The notes under the pieces are model-generated. The model saw only the letters and a program-made list of their open reading frames with translations, had not been told where the DNA came from and did no database searches. A stretch of DNA of 63,378 nucleotides from Candidatus Altimarinota bacterium (GTDB taxonomy: Bacteria; Patescibacteriota; Gracilibacteria; BD1-5; UBA6164), in NCBI GenBank assembly GCA_027019405.1, contig JALUWO010000144.1, forward strand, positions 1 to 63,378, given 5' to 3'. Numbering within the stretch: the first letter of the stretch is position 1; the number at the start of each line of letters is the position of its first letter. This document shows, in pieces, positions 46,660 to 57,418 of this stretch. The translations under genes were made by a program, and so were the position numbers.

Positions 46660-49500
46660 ATGTTTATAAAAGTAATAAAAATTATTTTTTGATTAATTGC
46701 ATTAACTCTATTAGCTTTTTTAGTTGATGTTACTTTTTATTTTTCAAATATTTCAAATAATACTGATATAATAAATAAACTTATAATAAATAAAGATAAT
46801 AATATATATAAGTTGTTTAATAAAAATAATAGTTTAGAAAAATTAAATATTAAAGATACTAATAACTCTTTAACTTGAATTTATCAAAAAAATATTAATT
46901 TTTTTGATAAAATATATTTTACTAATTTAAATAGTTTTAATATTTCTAATTCTGATTGAATTTATAATATCTCTTTAAAAAAATGAGTTTTTTTACTTGA
47001 TTTAAATGATTTAATTTGAAAATATGATATAAAATGAAAATGATTTGAAATACAACCTAAAACAGCTTGAATTATTTTTATAGATAATACTAATCCTTCA
47101 AAAATCTTTATATTTTCTATTACTTCAGTATTTAAAATGTCTTTTTTATCCTTGGATGAGAAAAAAATAAATTCTTATTATATGTATCCACATAATTACT
47201 TAATGTTTGATATAAAAAATAATACTTTTTCAAGATTATGAACAGATGTATTTAGAATAAAGACAATAGTAAAGGAAGGTTTTTTAACTGAAAATATAAG
47301 TGCTAATTTAAAGGAATGATGAAAATTATATTGATTGTTAAAATGATATAAAAATAATTTTTTAAAAACATCTATTAATCAAATAAAGATAAATTATAAA
47401 ATTAATAGTAGTATTTTTAATGAATTAAAAAATTTAAGAAGTTTTAGTCTTATTTGAGAAAATTATATAACTAAGTATTTTTCTTTTTTTGTTAATGATA
47501 CAAAAAAAAGAATTTATTTTAAGCAATTAGTTTTAAATAAATTACAGAAATTATTAAATTCTAAAGAAAAAGAAAATAAATTAATTATAGATATTATTTC
47601 AAATTTAAATTCTATAAAAAAAGTAAATAAACAAGATTATAATGATTTATCTAATATTATAAGATGATATTATAATATAATTATACAAAATAATAATATA
47701 AATAATGAAGTAGTTTTAAATAACTTTTTACCATTAGCTTGATATATAAAAAATAATGATAATAAATATAAAAAACAAACTGATTTAGATTTATATGTTT
47801 TATTAAAAAATATATTTTTTTGATATGATTTTAGAAATAATACTCATATTGAAAAAAATTTTAATGATTTTGTTAATAATTATTTTCTTAAATTGAAAAT
47901 TAATAATTGAGCTCTTATATTATGAAAATGAGTAGATTTGGTTTTACTTGAATCATTTTTATATTATTTAGAGGATTATTTAAATAATTTTGCATTTAAT
48001 TCTAAGCATATAGATTTAGATATTAAAACATTTAGGTTAAATATAAATATATTAGATAAATATTTTTATTTAAATAAAAAAATTTATTTTTCTAATAAGA
48101 AATTAGAATTAATAAATACATGATTATTTAAAAATTATAATTTATTGAATTCCATTTTATCTTTTATAAGAAATAATTTTTTTGAAAAACAAAGAGATTT
48201 AAATAATTTATTGATTCCTTATACTAAATATAAATTAGATTGAAATGATATAAATAAACTTAGTAATATATTAAAAAACTTTTTTAAATTAAAGGATAAT
48301 TATATTAGCTTATTGAAGGATAATTCAAAGCAAAGGTTTTTATATAAAAATTATAGTAAGTTATATAAAAAATATGATGAATACTTTTTAGCATTAACTT
48401 CATATGAAAAATATAAAGTTAGCTATAATATAAAACAAAAAGAGTTAGCAGATTATTATATAGAAAAGCATCAAAAAGTTTTTTGAATAAATGATATAAA
48501 GAAATATTTAAGTCAATTTGACCAAGCTAATTTTAAAAATACTCAAATAACAAAAACAGGTTCTAATAATAATTTATTTTATGTAGATAATTTTAATGTT
48601 AGTAATCAAGTTTTTAGTTTTTATATTAATCCAGACAGAGATTATACTATAAGTAATATAATCATTAAAAGTGCTTGATTAGATAAAAATAAATTTAAAG
48701 ATTCAACTTATAGCTTAGAAAAAGATAGAAAACTATGGGAAAAACAACAAAAGTATGTAAAAGCAGATAAAAAGGCATTTTATGATTTTAAATATTATTT
48801 TAAATATAAATTTAATAATTATTTAAATAATAATCTAGTTGATAATATTTCTTCTAATAATATAGATAAACAAAAAGAAAGTGATGATGAATCAGTTATG
48901 ATTTTTAAAAGAGATACATTATTGTCAAAGACAGGAGAGTTTTCTAGTATTTATGATATGGTAAAATTAAAATATAATGATGTTATTGTAAAGAGTTTAG
49001 ATGATATAACTTTAAAGAATTTTATTGTTTATAAAAGAATTAAAGATCATGATTATAATTTAATATTTACATCAAAATATTTTATAGATAAAGATAAAGA
49101 TAAACATTATTTTTATAACCCTAGTTGAATATATATATCTTTTTATAATGTAATTGATTGAAATATAAGAAGAAATCTTTTTTGATGATCTAAATTAAAA
49201 ATTTGATTTGATATAAATCTTGGTGACTTTAAAGAAGTTTTTAATAATATTTTTAATCAATTAGAAAATATTAAACAACTTTATTATTCAATAAATTCAA
49301 ATCTATGAATTTATGATATTAATATGGAATATTTAAAAGATTGAAAAATTATTATTTGATTTGATTTTAATTGAAAAAATATTAAGATTTATTTATCTTG
49401 AGATAAAGTTTTATTTATAAAAGAAGATTGAAAAATACTTCCATATAAAAATATTTCTTTAGGGCAAGATATAAATAAAATTTTATTAAAATTAAAATAA
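46660..49500 (+). CDS. Large membrane-anchored protein of unknown function
   Basis: A protein of 946 residues. One membrane segment (IIFGLIALTLLAFLVDVTFYF) is at the very start; the rest should be outside the membrane. An early part, ISLKKGVFLLDLNDLIGKYD, looks beta-rich like FecR-type or secretin-type domains; the middle is helical; no catalytic motif or repeat was found. Asparagine and lysine content is very high. It is followed closely by a small membrane protein gene, with a 5-nt gap. Probably an envelope or surface protein special to this lineage. Confidence 0.6.
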
Positions 49501-49505
49501 ATTAT

Positions 49506-49727
49506 ATGGCTAAAAAAAATTTAGTTGCAAAAGTTTTTGCTTATTTAGCATTATTTTGAATAGTAATATGAATGATATGAACATGAATGTTATTTATATT
49601 TTGAAATAATTCTGATCAATCACAGGTTAATAAAAAGATAGAGAATATAACTCCAGAAAAATTAAAAGAAATGATAAAATCAGGTGAAATAAAAGTAAAA
49701 ACTCAAACTTGAGAAACTACAAAATAA
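49506..49727 (+). CDS. Small membrane protein
   Basis: A protein of 73 residues with one glycine-rich membrane segment (FAYLALFGIVIGMIGTGMLF) and a charged tail. The gene begins 5 nt after the 946-residue protein and ends in a terminator, so they may act together. No family recognised. Confidence 0.65.
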
Positions 49728-49757
49728 AAATCTCTAAAATTTTAGAGATTTTTATTT
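49726..49757 (+). terminator. Terminator
   Basis: AAATCTCTAAAA / TTTTAGAGATTT stem and T-run. Confidence 0.8.
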
Positions 49758-49817
49758 GAATATTTTTTAAAAGGAATATACTTTTTAAAATTTTATAAAA
49801 TTAAATAAAAAATAAAA

Positions 49818-51476
49818 ATGCATTTAAACATAAGAATAACTGGTGCAGCTTGAGCTTGAGTTAATTCAACAGTAGATATTGTTGCATGACTTTTTGCTGA
49901 ACTAGGATATGATTTAATTTCAGATATTGAATATGAATCAAGAATAAAAGGTTGAGTAAATTTTTTTGATGTAAGTATTTCTGATTTAGGAGAAAAATAT
50001 TTAACTAAAAAAGTTGATATTATTTTAGCTTTTAATAGTGAATCTTTGGAAAAAGCTATTCCTAGTTTAAAATCTGCAGCAACTGTAATCATAAATAAAA
50101 AATGGTCAGAAAAATTATCAGGTAAATTAGAATGATTTAATGTTTTAGATTTAGAAATAGCTGATAAATATGATAATACTTATTTACTTTGAATATTAGC
50201 TAAGTATTTAAATATAGATTTAAGTATTATTTTAGAAAAAATAGAGAAAGTTTTTGCTAGAAAATGAGAAACAGTAGTTAATTATAATAAAACAGTAATT
50301 GAAAATATTTATAATACTTATGAGGTTGAAACAAGCAAAGAATTTAAAATAGAAAAACAATCTGAAGCAAAAAATATTTCTTATTGAAATAAAGCAATAG
50401 CTACTTGAGCAATAGCAAGTGAACTTGAATATTTTGCTGCTTATCCTATGACTCCAGCTTCTACAGTTTTAACAGAAGTTATAAAAGATGGAACAGTTAC
50501 TTTCTTGCAAGCTGAAGATGAAATAGCAGTTGCTAATTCTGCACTTTGAGCAAGTTTTACATGAAAAAGATCAATGGTAGCTACTTCATGAGGTTGATTT
50601 GCTTTAATGACTGAGGCTCTTAGTTTTGCTGTTCAAGCAGAATTTCCAATTGTAGTAGTTTTAGCTCAAAGAGCAGGGCCTTCAACTTGAACACCAACTT
50701 ATCATGAACAATGAGATATTAATTTTGCACTAAATCCAACTTTTTGAGATTTTGAACATATAGTAATGTATCCTTCTAGTTTAGAAGAATCATATTATTT
50801 TGGTTGATTATCACTTAATTTAGCTGATAAATATCAAAATCCAGTAATTATGCTTACTGATAAGCAAGCTGCTGAAATGCACTGAACTCACTCAAATTTT
50901 GAGGCTTGTTCAGTTGATAGATGAGTGATTTTAGAAAATCCACCAGAAGATTACAAAAGATATGAATTAACTGATAGTTGAATTTCTCCAAGAGTAAAAG
51001 TTGGAACTAAGTCTTGAGATTTTATAGCTACTTCTTATGAACATGATGAATATTGAGCAACTACTGAAGATTCTAAATTAAAGAAAAAATTTACTGAAAA
51101 AAGATGGAAAAAATTACAAGATTTTTATAAAAAAGAATGATTTAAAGGTTATGAAATAATTAATCCCAGTGCTAAAAAAATGTTAGTTATAACAGGTTTT
51201 ACAAGATATACAGCAGAAGAATTTATCAAAAATAACCCTGAATATGGTTTAATTATTATTAAATTTTTAAAACCATTAGATGAAAGATTAAGAGATGAAA
51301 TAGCAAAATTAGAAGAAGTTATTTTTGTTGAGTCTAATTATTCTGGTCAAATAGAAAACTATATTACAAAGCAGTTAGGACTTAATTATATAAAATGATT
51401 AGAAATAAGTCATTTAAGAAAATATGATTTATTTCCATTTTATATAGAGGATTTTGAAATTTTAAAAAATAAATAA
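49818..51476 (+). CDS. korA: 2-oxoacid:ferredoxin oxidoreductase, fused gamma-alpha subunit
   Basis: A protein of 552 residues. Residues 1-180 are the gamma domain (GAAGAGVNSTVDIVAGLF), and residues 190-552 the alpha domain, with GNKAIATGAIASELEYFAAYPMTPAS split by motif, AEDEIAVANSALGASFTG and GPSTGTPTYHEQGD. With the beta subunit it decarboxylates a 2-oxoacid to acyl-CoA and reduces ferredoxin. The substrate (2-oxoglutarate, pyruvate or a branched acid) is not decided by the motifs. It could supply low-potential electrons to the nitrogenase-like system. Confidence 0.9.
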
Positions 51477-51482
51477 AAAAAT

Positions 51483-52085
51483 ATGAGATCAGGTTTAACA
51501 AATATACAATGGTGTCCAGGTTGTGGAGATACATTGATAATAATGGCTATAAAAAATGCTTTTAAAGAATTATGAATTGAAAGTCATAATAGAGTGGTAG
51601 TTTCTGGAATTGGTTGTAGTTGAAAAGCAAGTCAATATATAGATTGATATGCTGCTGAAACTCTTCATGGAAGAGCTTTACCTTTTGCTACTTGAATAAA
51701 ATTATCAAATCCAGAACTTACAGTTATGGCTATGTGAGGTGATGGAGATTGATATGGTATTGGTATGGGGCATTTTATTCATTCTTGTAAGAGAGATTTA
51801 GATATGACTTATATAGTTATGGATAATGAAAATTATGCTTTAACTACAGGTCAAGCTAGCCCTACAACTCCAATTGGAGCAAAAACAAAAACTACTCCAG
51901 ATGGAAATACTTCTGAACCTTTTGATCCAATTAAGATAGCTAAAGCTGCAGGTTGTAAGTTTGCAAAATATGCAGATTCAGTTAAATTTCAAGAATTAAA
52001 AGATATCATAAAAGAAGCTATAAAACATAAATGATTTTCTATTATTGATGTTCATCAAGCTTGTCCTAGTTTTAAAAGATGGTAA
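51483..52085 (+). CDS. korB: 2-oxoacid:ferredoxin oxidoreductase, beta subunit
   Basis: A protein of 200 residues, short compared with the usual 280. WCPGCG is the thiamine diphosphate entry motif, SGIGCSGKASQYI and MGGDGDGYGIGMGHF bind the diphosphate and Mg, and NENYALTTGQASPTTP is the substrate-side motif. Two of the catalytic glycines are TGA. The C-terminal extension that often carries extra cluster ligands is missing. It lies 6 nt after the alpha gene. Confidence 0.92.
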
Positions 52086-52102
52086 AAACCATCTTTTTTT
52101 TG
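52076..52102 (+). terminator. Terminator of korAB
   Basis: AAGATGGT / ACCATCTT stem overlapping the stop, then a T-run. Confidence 0.75.
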
Positions 52103-52157
52103 TTTTTTTAGAAAAAATATGAGATAATAATTATAATTAATTATTAAGTTATAGATA

Positions 52158-52388
52158 GTGACTAGAAAAATTTATAATATTTATAAAAATTTTTTTGATA
52201 TACAAATAAAAAATTCAACTATAGTAGTTGTTATTATTTCTATGCTTATAATTTTTGTTTGAGTTTATATTCCTAGTGATGAAAATAAATATTTTAAAAC
52301 AAATATTTTAGAATCAAATAGCAAAAATTTTCTTACTTGAAAAATAATTGTTATTGATTGAGTAGAATATAAACTTATTATAAAGTAA
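52158..52388 (+). CDS. Small membrane-anchored protein, GTG start
   Basis: A protein of 76 residues: a basic start, one membrane segment (STIVVVIISMLIIFVWVYI is the translated core with TGA as Gly before VYI), and a short tail. GTG is used because no ATG is available before the membrane segment. No family is recognised. Confidence 0.5.
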
Positions 52389-52397
52389 AAGCCTTAA

Positions 52398-52436
52398 CCT
52401 AAAAAAGATATCTTATATTAAGATATCTTTTATTTA
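52398..52436. terminator. Terminator between converging genes
   Basis: AAAAGATATCTTA / TAAGATATCTTTT stem and T-run. Confidence 0.75.
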
Positions 52437-52714
52437 TATTTGATTTCATATTTTGATATATCAAAATTTAATCTTTCAAACTTTTTATTTAATAGATTTA
52501 TTATTTTCTCATTTAATAATAATAATTCTGATGTTATAATTGGTTTATTAGTTTTTATTAATATAAAGTTTTTGTTTATCTTGATAGATATTAAGTATTT
52601 TTTTATATCTATTTTTTTTTCATTTAAAAATATTTCAATAATTGTATTAAAAATAATTGATTTTATTATGGTATCATTTATGTTAATTTTTTTAAAAAAA
52701 TTTCAAAATTGCAT
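52430..52714 (-). CDS. Hypothetical small protein
   Basis: A protein of 94 residues. Alternating beta strands (LISIKINKNFILIKTNKPII) followed by a helix (LLLLNEKIINLLNKKF) and a terminal strand resemble the C-terminal half of DUF721/DciA-like proteins, but the match is too weak to name it. One TGA near the start. Confidence 0.5.
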
Positions 52715-52748
52715 TTGGTTTTTTTAAACTAAAAAAATAATATTTTCA

Positions 52749-52773
52749 TTGACATTATATATATATATATAAT
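52749..52773 (+). promoter_or_regulatory. Promoter with a TA8 tract, upstream of the secreted amidase-like gene
   Basis: TTGACA (52749-52754) and TATAAT (52768-52773) are both perfect but only 13 nt apart. The spacer consists of eight TA repeats that run into the -10 box (52756-52771). Two more repeats would give 17 nt. I infer that slippage could turn this promoter on and off. Confidence 0.6.
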
Positions 52774-52779
52774 TTGCCA

Positions 52780-52851
52780 AGCTAAAATCAGAAATTTAAA
52801 TTTTTTCATTTTGAAAAAGGAGGTTTATAGAGAAAAATTTGATTTTTAGCT
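52780..52851 (+). promoter_or_regulatory. Leader hairpin with AAGGAGG in the loop (cassette A)
   Basis: AGCTAAAATCA (52780-52790) can pair with TGATTTTTAGCT (52840-52851), with one bulge, and closes a loop that shows AAGGAGG at 52817-52823. No start codon follows that site at a useful distance. The true Shine-Dalgarno AAGGAGA of the gene is at 52871-52877. The same design occurs at 61440-61494 with another sequence. Confidence 0.55.
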
Positions 52852-52884
52852 AAAAATAAATACAAAAGAAAAGGAGACAAGGTA

Positions 52885-53667
52885 ATGAAAAATTTACTTG
52901 TTGTTTTAGGAATTGTTGCTGGAGTTTTTAGTGGTGCATGGGCAGGAGTTAATTCTTCAAGTTGTAAAAATTATTATAATAAAAAATGTTATTATGATTC
53001 TAGTACTGCAGTTGAATATGCAAAATATCATAATGAATTGATAAATTTTGATTTTGTTCAACATTAGCATAGAATAGAGTTTGCTCCATATTATAATTCT
53101 AATATTTTTATCAGTGAATTATTGTTTGTGGGTTTAATTGGGAATAATAATATTGATGAATATCATAAATATTATAATGCAGATGTTGAAGGGTATAGAA
53201 ATCATCACTATTATGCATGGTTTTATTTGAATGATTATGAGGATAATAATCCATACAAATCTGATTTTTCAAAAAGTTATTGGAATTCAAATGAGCTATA
53301 TAAGTATGCTAAATCAAATAAAAGTACTTATAAAGGAATGCACTTTAGTTTTATAACAAAAGATACTCCTAGAGCTTATTTGGATGTATCTAAAGTAAAA
53401 ATAGGAGACATCATATTTATTGATAAAACAGATGATGGAAAAATGGATTTTACTTTGATAGTAACTAAAATTGATAATACCAAAAGAGGTTATCATAAAA
53501 TTTTAGTTTCATATTCAAATTGTGGTGGTGGAAATAATAATTATTGTGGTGATGGAACATTGGCTTATGTTTATAACAGAGATTTATCTGAATTAAATGC
53601 ACTTTATAAATATAAAGCAACATTTCATGTTTTTAGACCTACTTTTTATAGTGATAATGGTCTATAA
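52885..53667 (+). pseudogene. Secreted amidase-like protein with in-frame TAG, GGN-only glycines
   Basis: A signal peptide (MKNLLVVLGIVAGVFSGAWA) starts a 261-codon frame that has a single TAG at 53065-53067 and is otherwise open to 53667. AVEYAKYHNELIN, KSYWNSNELYKYAK and VKIGDIIFIDKTDDGKMDFTLIVTKI follow the order of Amidase_6 (putative amidase) proteins. The catalytic Cys of DCTNFVSQ and the His of the GxxxHxxIV motif are not evident (SNIFISE and MDFTLIV instead). All 17 glycines are GGN. It may be a decaying gene, a readthrough product or a catalytically dead relative. A strong Shine-Dalgarno precedes it. Confidence 0.6.
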
Positions 53668-53670
53668 ATA

Positions 53671-53704
53671 AAAATAGGAGAGTATAACTCTCCTTATTAT
53701 TTTT
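53671..53704 (+). terminator. Terminator of cassette A
   Basis: GGAGAGT ATA ACTCTCC followed by T-rich sequence. The same stem ends the secreted-protein gene at 61581. Confidence 0.8.
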
Positions 53705-53716
53705 TAAATATCAATT

Positions 53717-54622
53717 ATGAAAAAAAATATAATATTATTTTTAATTTTTAATTTCTTTATAGGTATTATTAACTTAACAAATGCAAATGATTTAAATCAT
53801 TGAATAAATAATTATTATTTAAAAATTGCATGAAATATCAACAATATTAATTTAGAAAATTGTAAAAATAAAATAAATAAAAAAGAATTAGAAGAATATT
53901 TGAAAATACATAAACCACAAGTTTGTAAATGAATTGATTGTAAAAATCATAGACCTTTTATTGATTATAGTTATTTATGTTCAAGTATAAAAATATCTGA
54001 TAAAACAAAATGAAAAGTAATTCTTTGAAAAATTACAAGTGATATATTTAAAACAAAAAGTTGAAAATATTTTTTTGTAATTAGAAATAATTATTTTTTA
54101 AAATATGATGATAATTGAAATTTGATTTCTTTTAGTTGAGCTATTTTAAATGTTGTAGATAAAGATTTTTGATTAAAAAAATGAGATATAATTTTAGATT
54201 GAATATGATATTTACCTTGAATTAAGTTAGGTAGTTATAAAGAAATGTTAGAAAATTCAGATGAAATAAAAGATGAGAATATAAGAAAAATAGTTCTAGA
54301 AGAAAGTAATATATATGTAAATAAAATAAAAAATGTTTACTTAGTAAATAGTTATAAATTATGAACTAAAAAATATAATTTAACACATCCAGAGTTTTCA
54401 AAGGTTTATTGTAAAGATTGAAAAGTAAGAATAACAGAAAATTCATATTTTACTTGAAGTGATGTTGATAAATTATTAAATATGAATTGTATTAAATTTA
54501 ATAATTTATTTTGAATAAAAACTGAAGAAAAAAATATTGATAAAGGAAGTTTTAAACAAAAATCTTGGTTTGAAAAATTAATTGATTTTGTGAAATGAAT
54601 TATTGGAAAAATATTTTGATAA
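53717..54622 (+). CDS. Secreted protein with C-terminal WFEKLIDF tail (first)
   Basis: A protein of 301 residues. A signal peptide (about 23 residues) is followed by a domain with cysteine pairs (ENCKNK, QVCKGIDCKNH, YLCSSIK) and a later pair. About 19 of 23 glycines are TGA, in sharp contrast with the gene just upstream. The end, KQKSWFEKLIDFVKGIIGKIFG, is nearly the same as that of the next gene, and looks like an amphipathic anchor helix. No enzyme family recognised. Confidence 0.65.
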
Positions 54623-54633
54623 AAAATAAATTT

Positions 54634-55404
54634 ATGAAATTAATATTTACAATATTTTTACTATTTTCTTTTATAATAGTAAATGCAGGATGACCAGTTC
54701 CTAAAGGTTGTCCTTTGGAATGATATGAAGAAAATGAATATTGTCCTAGTAATTATACTATTTGAAAAGTAGTAAAAGGAATAAGTAATATAAAATTTAC
54801 AGATACAGAATATGATAAATATTGGTGACTTGATAGTTCAATAGAAAAAAATTATATTTTATGAAATAATTATTTTTATACAGATAAATGATTAGAACCT
54901 ATCAAGGAATCTTTTTTAATATGAGAGTGATGGGTATATATGTGAAAAATAAATAAATGAGATGTGGTAATTATTGATAGTAATATTGTAAATTATTATA
55001 ATAAAAATGAAGAAGAAATAGCTAAAAAAACAATAAAATATTTAAAGATTAAAATTTGATTTGATTGAGAATTATTTTTACCACCAAGTTATTGAAATTA
55101 TTATAAAGTAACTTGTAAAAATGATATTATTTCTTTATCAAATGAATCAAAAGAATATGATTTATGATATCAACATAATAGTATTATTGATAAAAAAATA
55201 TGAAATAAAGAAAAAATAAGACAAAAATTACAAGATGATATAAAAACATGTAAAAATTTTAATAAATTATTTGATATTAAACAAGAAAATAAAGAAGAAC
55301 AAATAATAGAAAAAAATATTGATAAAGAAAGTATTAAACAAAAATCTTGGTTTGAAAAACTAATTGATTTTTTGAAATGAATTTTTTGAAAGATATTTGG
55401 ATAA
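54634..55404 (+). CDS. Secreted protein with C-terminal WFEKLIDF tail (second)
   Basis: A protein of 256 residues with a signal peptide (MKLIFTIFLLFSFIIVNA). The mature part has a few cysteines (GCPLEGYEENEYC) and GKINKGDVVIIDS, a small beta motif. The tail KQKSWFEKLIDFLKGIFGKIFG matches that of the preceding protein, while the rest is only weakly alike. Probably an old tandem duplication where only the tail stayed under selection. The genes are 11 nt apart. Confidence 0.65.
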
Positions 55405-55405
55405 C

Positions 55406-55446
55406 TTAAAAAAATAAGAAGAAATTTTCTTCTTATTTTTATTTTA
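55406..55446 (+). terminator. Terminator of the secreted-protein pair
   Basis: AAATAAGAAGAAA / TTTCTTCTTATTT stem and T-run. Confidence 0.75.
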
Positions 55447-55498
55447 TATTTTTATCTTTTTTATTAAAATAATTAAAAATAATTTTTAAAAAATATCA

Positions 55499-56770
55499 AT
55501 GTATAAAATTTGAATAGATGAAGCAGGTAGATGACCTTGGCTTGGTCCTGTTGTAGCTTGTGCTATGACTTTTAATCCTAAAAATATGCCAGGTAAAGAA
55601 TTTTTAGAAAAACTTAATGATTCTAAAAAATTAACTGAGAAAAAAAGAGAAGAATTATATAAACAATTGATTGAAATGTCAAAAGGGCAGATACAAAGGT
55701 CTGCCCCTACATCTTCTGTAGGGGGGAAGCTTTGTGTTCCCCCAGAACCACAAATATTTTTTTGAGTTTGAGTTGTAGATAATTTTTTGATTGATGAAAT
55801 TAATATAAAACAAGCAAATAAGGAAGCTATGAGGAGAGCTTTAGTTGAAGTTTTGAGAAAAATCACTCCTGAATTTACTGAAAATTGACAAAATGATTTT
55901 ATAAATGGAGTTTTTATTGATTGAAATGATAATTATAAGTTTGAAGAGCTTGATAAAAATCCTATTTTTATAATAAAGTGAGATTCAAAAATAAAAGAAA
56001 TTTGAGCAGCAAGTATTATAGCAAAAGTTTTCAGAGATCATTTAATGAATACTTATAGTGAATTATATCCAAATTTATGAGTAGAAAATCATAAATGATA
56101 TGGTACTAAAAAACATAAAGAAAATTTACAAAAAAAATCAGATATAACTTGAATTCATAGATTAAGTTATAAACCTGTAAAAAAGATCTTAGAAAAAAAA
56201 GAAAAATTATTACTTCATGTTTGTTGTTGACCTGATGCTACAGTACCAATTATGGATTTAAAGGATAAATATGATTTAACTTGTTTTTGGTATGATCCAA
56301 ATATTCAACCAAAATCAGAATATGAAAAAAGATTTAAAGAATTTGTAAAAGTTTGTGAAATAGAAAAAGTTCCTTATATTAAAGGAGAATATGATGTAGA
56401 AAATTTTTTAACAGAAATAAAATGATTGGAAAATACACCTGAAAAATGAGAAAAATGTACAAAATGTTATGATATGAGATTAAAAAGAGCATCATTAGAA
56501 GCAAGAAAAATTTGAGCAAAATATTGGACTACAACTTTAAATATTTCTCCACATAAAGATTTAGAAAAATTGTTTAAAATAGGAGATAAGTATTCAAAAA
56601 TTTCTGATTTAAAAGAAAATTTAGAATTCTTAAAAATAGCTTTTAGAAAAAATAAAGGTTTTGAGAGAAGTGTTGAATATACTAAAAAACATAATATTTA
56701 TAGACAAAATTATTGTTGATGTATTTATTCTGATACATTCCCTGAGAAATATAAAAAAGTTGACAAATAG
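55499..56770 (+). CDS. RNase HII fused to QueH epoxyqueuosine reductase
   Basis: A protein of 423 residues. Residues 1-230 are RNase HII, which removes ribonucleotides from DNA: GIDEAGRG, LNDSKKL, then D141 and GAASIIAKVFRD. From about 236 on it is QueH (DUF208): LLLHVCCGPDATV, FWYDPNIQP, KCTKCYDMRL, TTTLNISPHKD and NYCGCIYS give the cluster and substrate cysteines for the last step of queuosine synthesis. The linker is short, so both are likely active. A GC-rich palindrome is translated at residues 62-84. The fusion is unusual and joins unrelated functions. Confidence 0.88.
55684..55746. repeat. Three-part GC-rich palindromic insert inside the RNase HII domain
   Basis: GGGCAGA..TCTGCCC, then CCTACATC..TGTAGG, then GGGGAAGC..GTTCCCCC. 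About 63 nt that add some 21 residues in frame between strands of RNase HII. GC content is far above the surroundings. Confidence 0.8.
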
Positions 56771-56817
56771 TATTATAGTAATTAGAATTTAAAGTCTTAA
56801 TATATAATTTATATTTT

Positions 56818-57111
56818 ATGTGTTTTGTAAAATGTTGAGATTTATCTTCATCTGAAGAGAAACAATTATTAAGAGATGAAATCGAAATGTTATCATGAAG
56901 TAAGCAATTAAAAGATTATAGAATAAGAAAATTGTTAAAAGAATGATTTATTTGAGAATCAAAATATATTGCTATGAAAGATTTTTGAAAAACAGATAAA
57001 GAAATTTTAGAGCAATTATGAATTGAAGCAGAAAAAGGAGGTCTTAAAAAAGAATTTGATTTATTAATTAATACTTATAAAGAAAAAGTAGAAAATTTAT
57101 TAGAATTATAA
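56818..57111 (+). CDS. Hypothetical helical protein
   Basis: A protein of 97 residues, mostly helical and charged, beginning MCFVKCGDLSSSEEKQLL. No membrane segment or known motif was seen; GFIGESKYIAMKDFGKTDKEI resembles a small helix-turn-helix by spacing only. It starts a run of three genes in the same direction (gaps 19 nt and an overlap). Confidence 0.55.
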
Positions 57112-57130
57112 TTTAGTAATAATTAATTAT

Positions 57131-57418
57131 ATGTGAAATATAACTAGAAAAAATTTACCAGAACAAACAGCTAAATTACTTGTGAATATGGAATTACAAG
57201 TAGAAAAACAATTATTTGAAGAAGAAAAAGAAAAAAAGATAAATAATTTAAAAGATAAAGTATTATCTATTTTGGATTTACCTAAAAATGCTTCTGTTGA
57301 AGAAATAAGATTATTGTGAGTAGTAAAATTAAAAATAGAAGATATAATGAATATAGAATCAAAAGAAGTTCTTGAAGAATTATTAAGATTAAACATAAAA
57401 AATGAAACAAATATTTAA
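57131..57418 (+). CDS. Hypothetical helical protein
   Basis: A protein of 95 residues. A long charged coiled-coil (LVNMELQVEKQLFEEEKEKK) is followed by a helical part. The end overlaps the next gene by 17 nt, so the three genes at 56818-58115 are likely translated from one messenger. No family recognised. Confidence 0.55.

Noticed and set aside
52440-52727. A 95-codon + strand frame antisense to the small gene at 52430-52714
   Set aside because: No start context or similarity; the minus-strand frame fits the converging terminator better. Both calls are weak.
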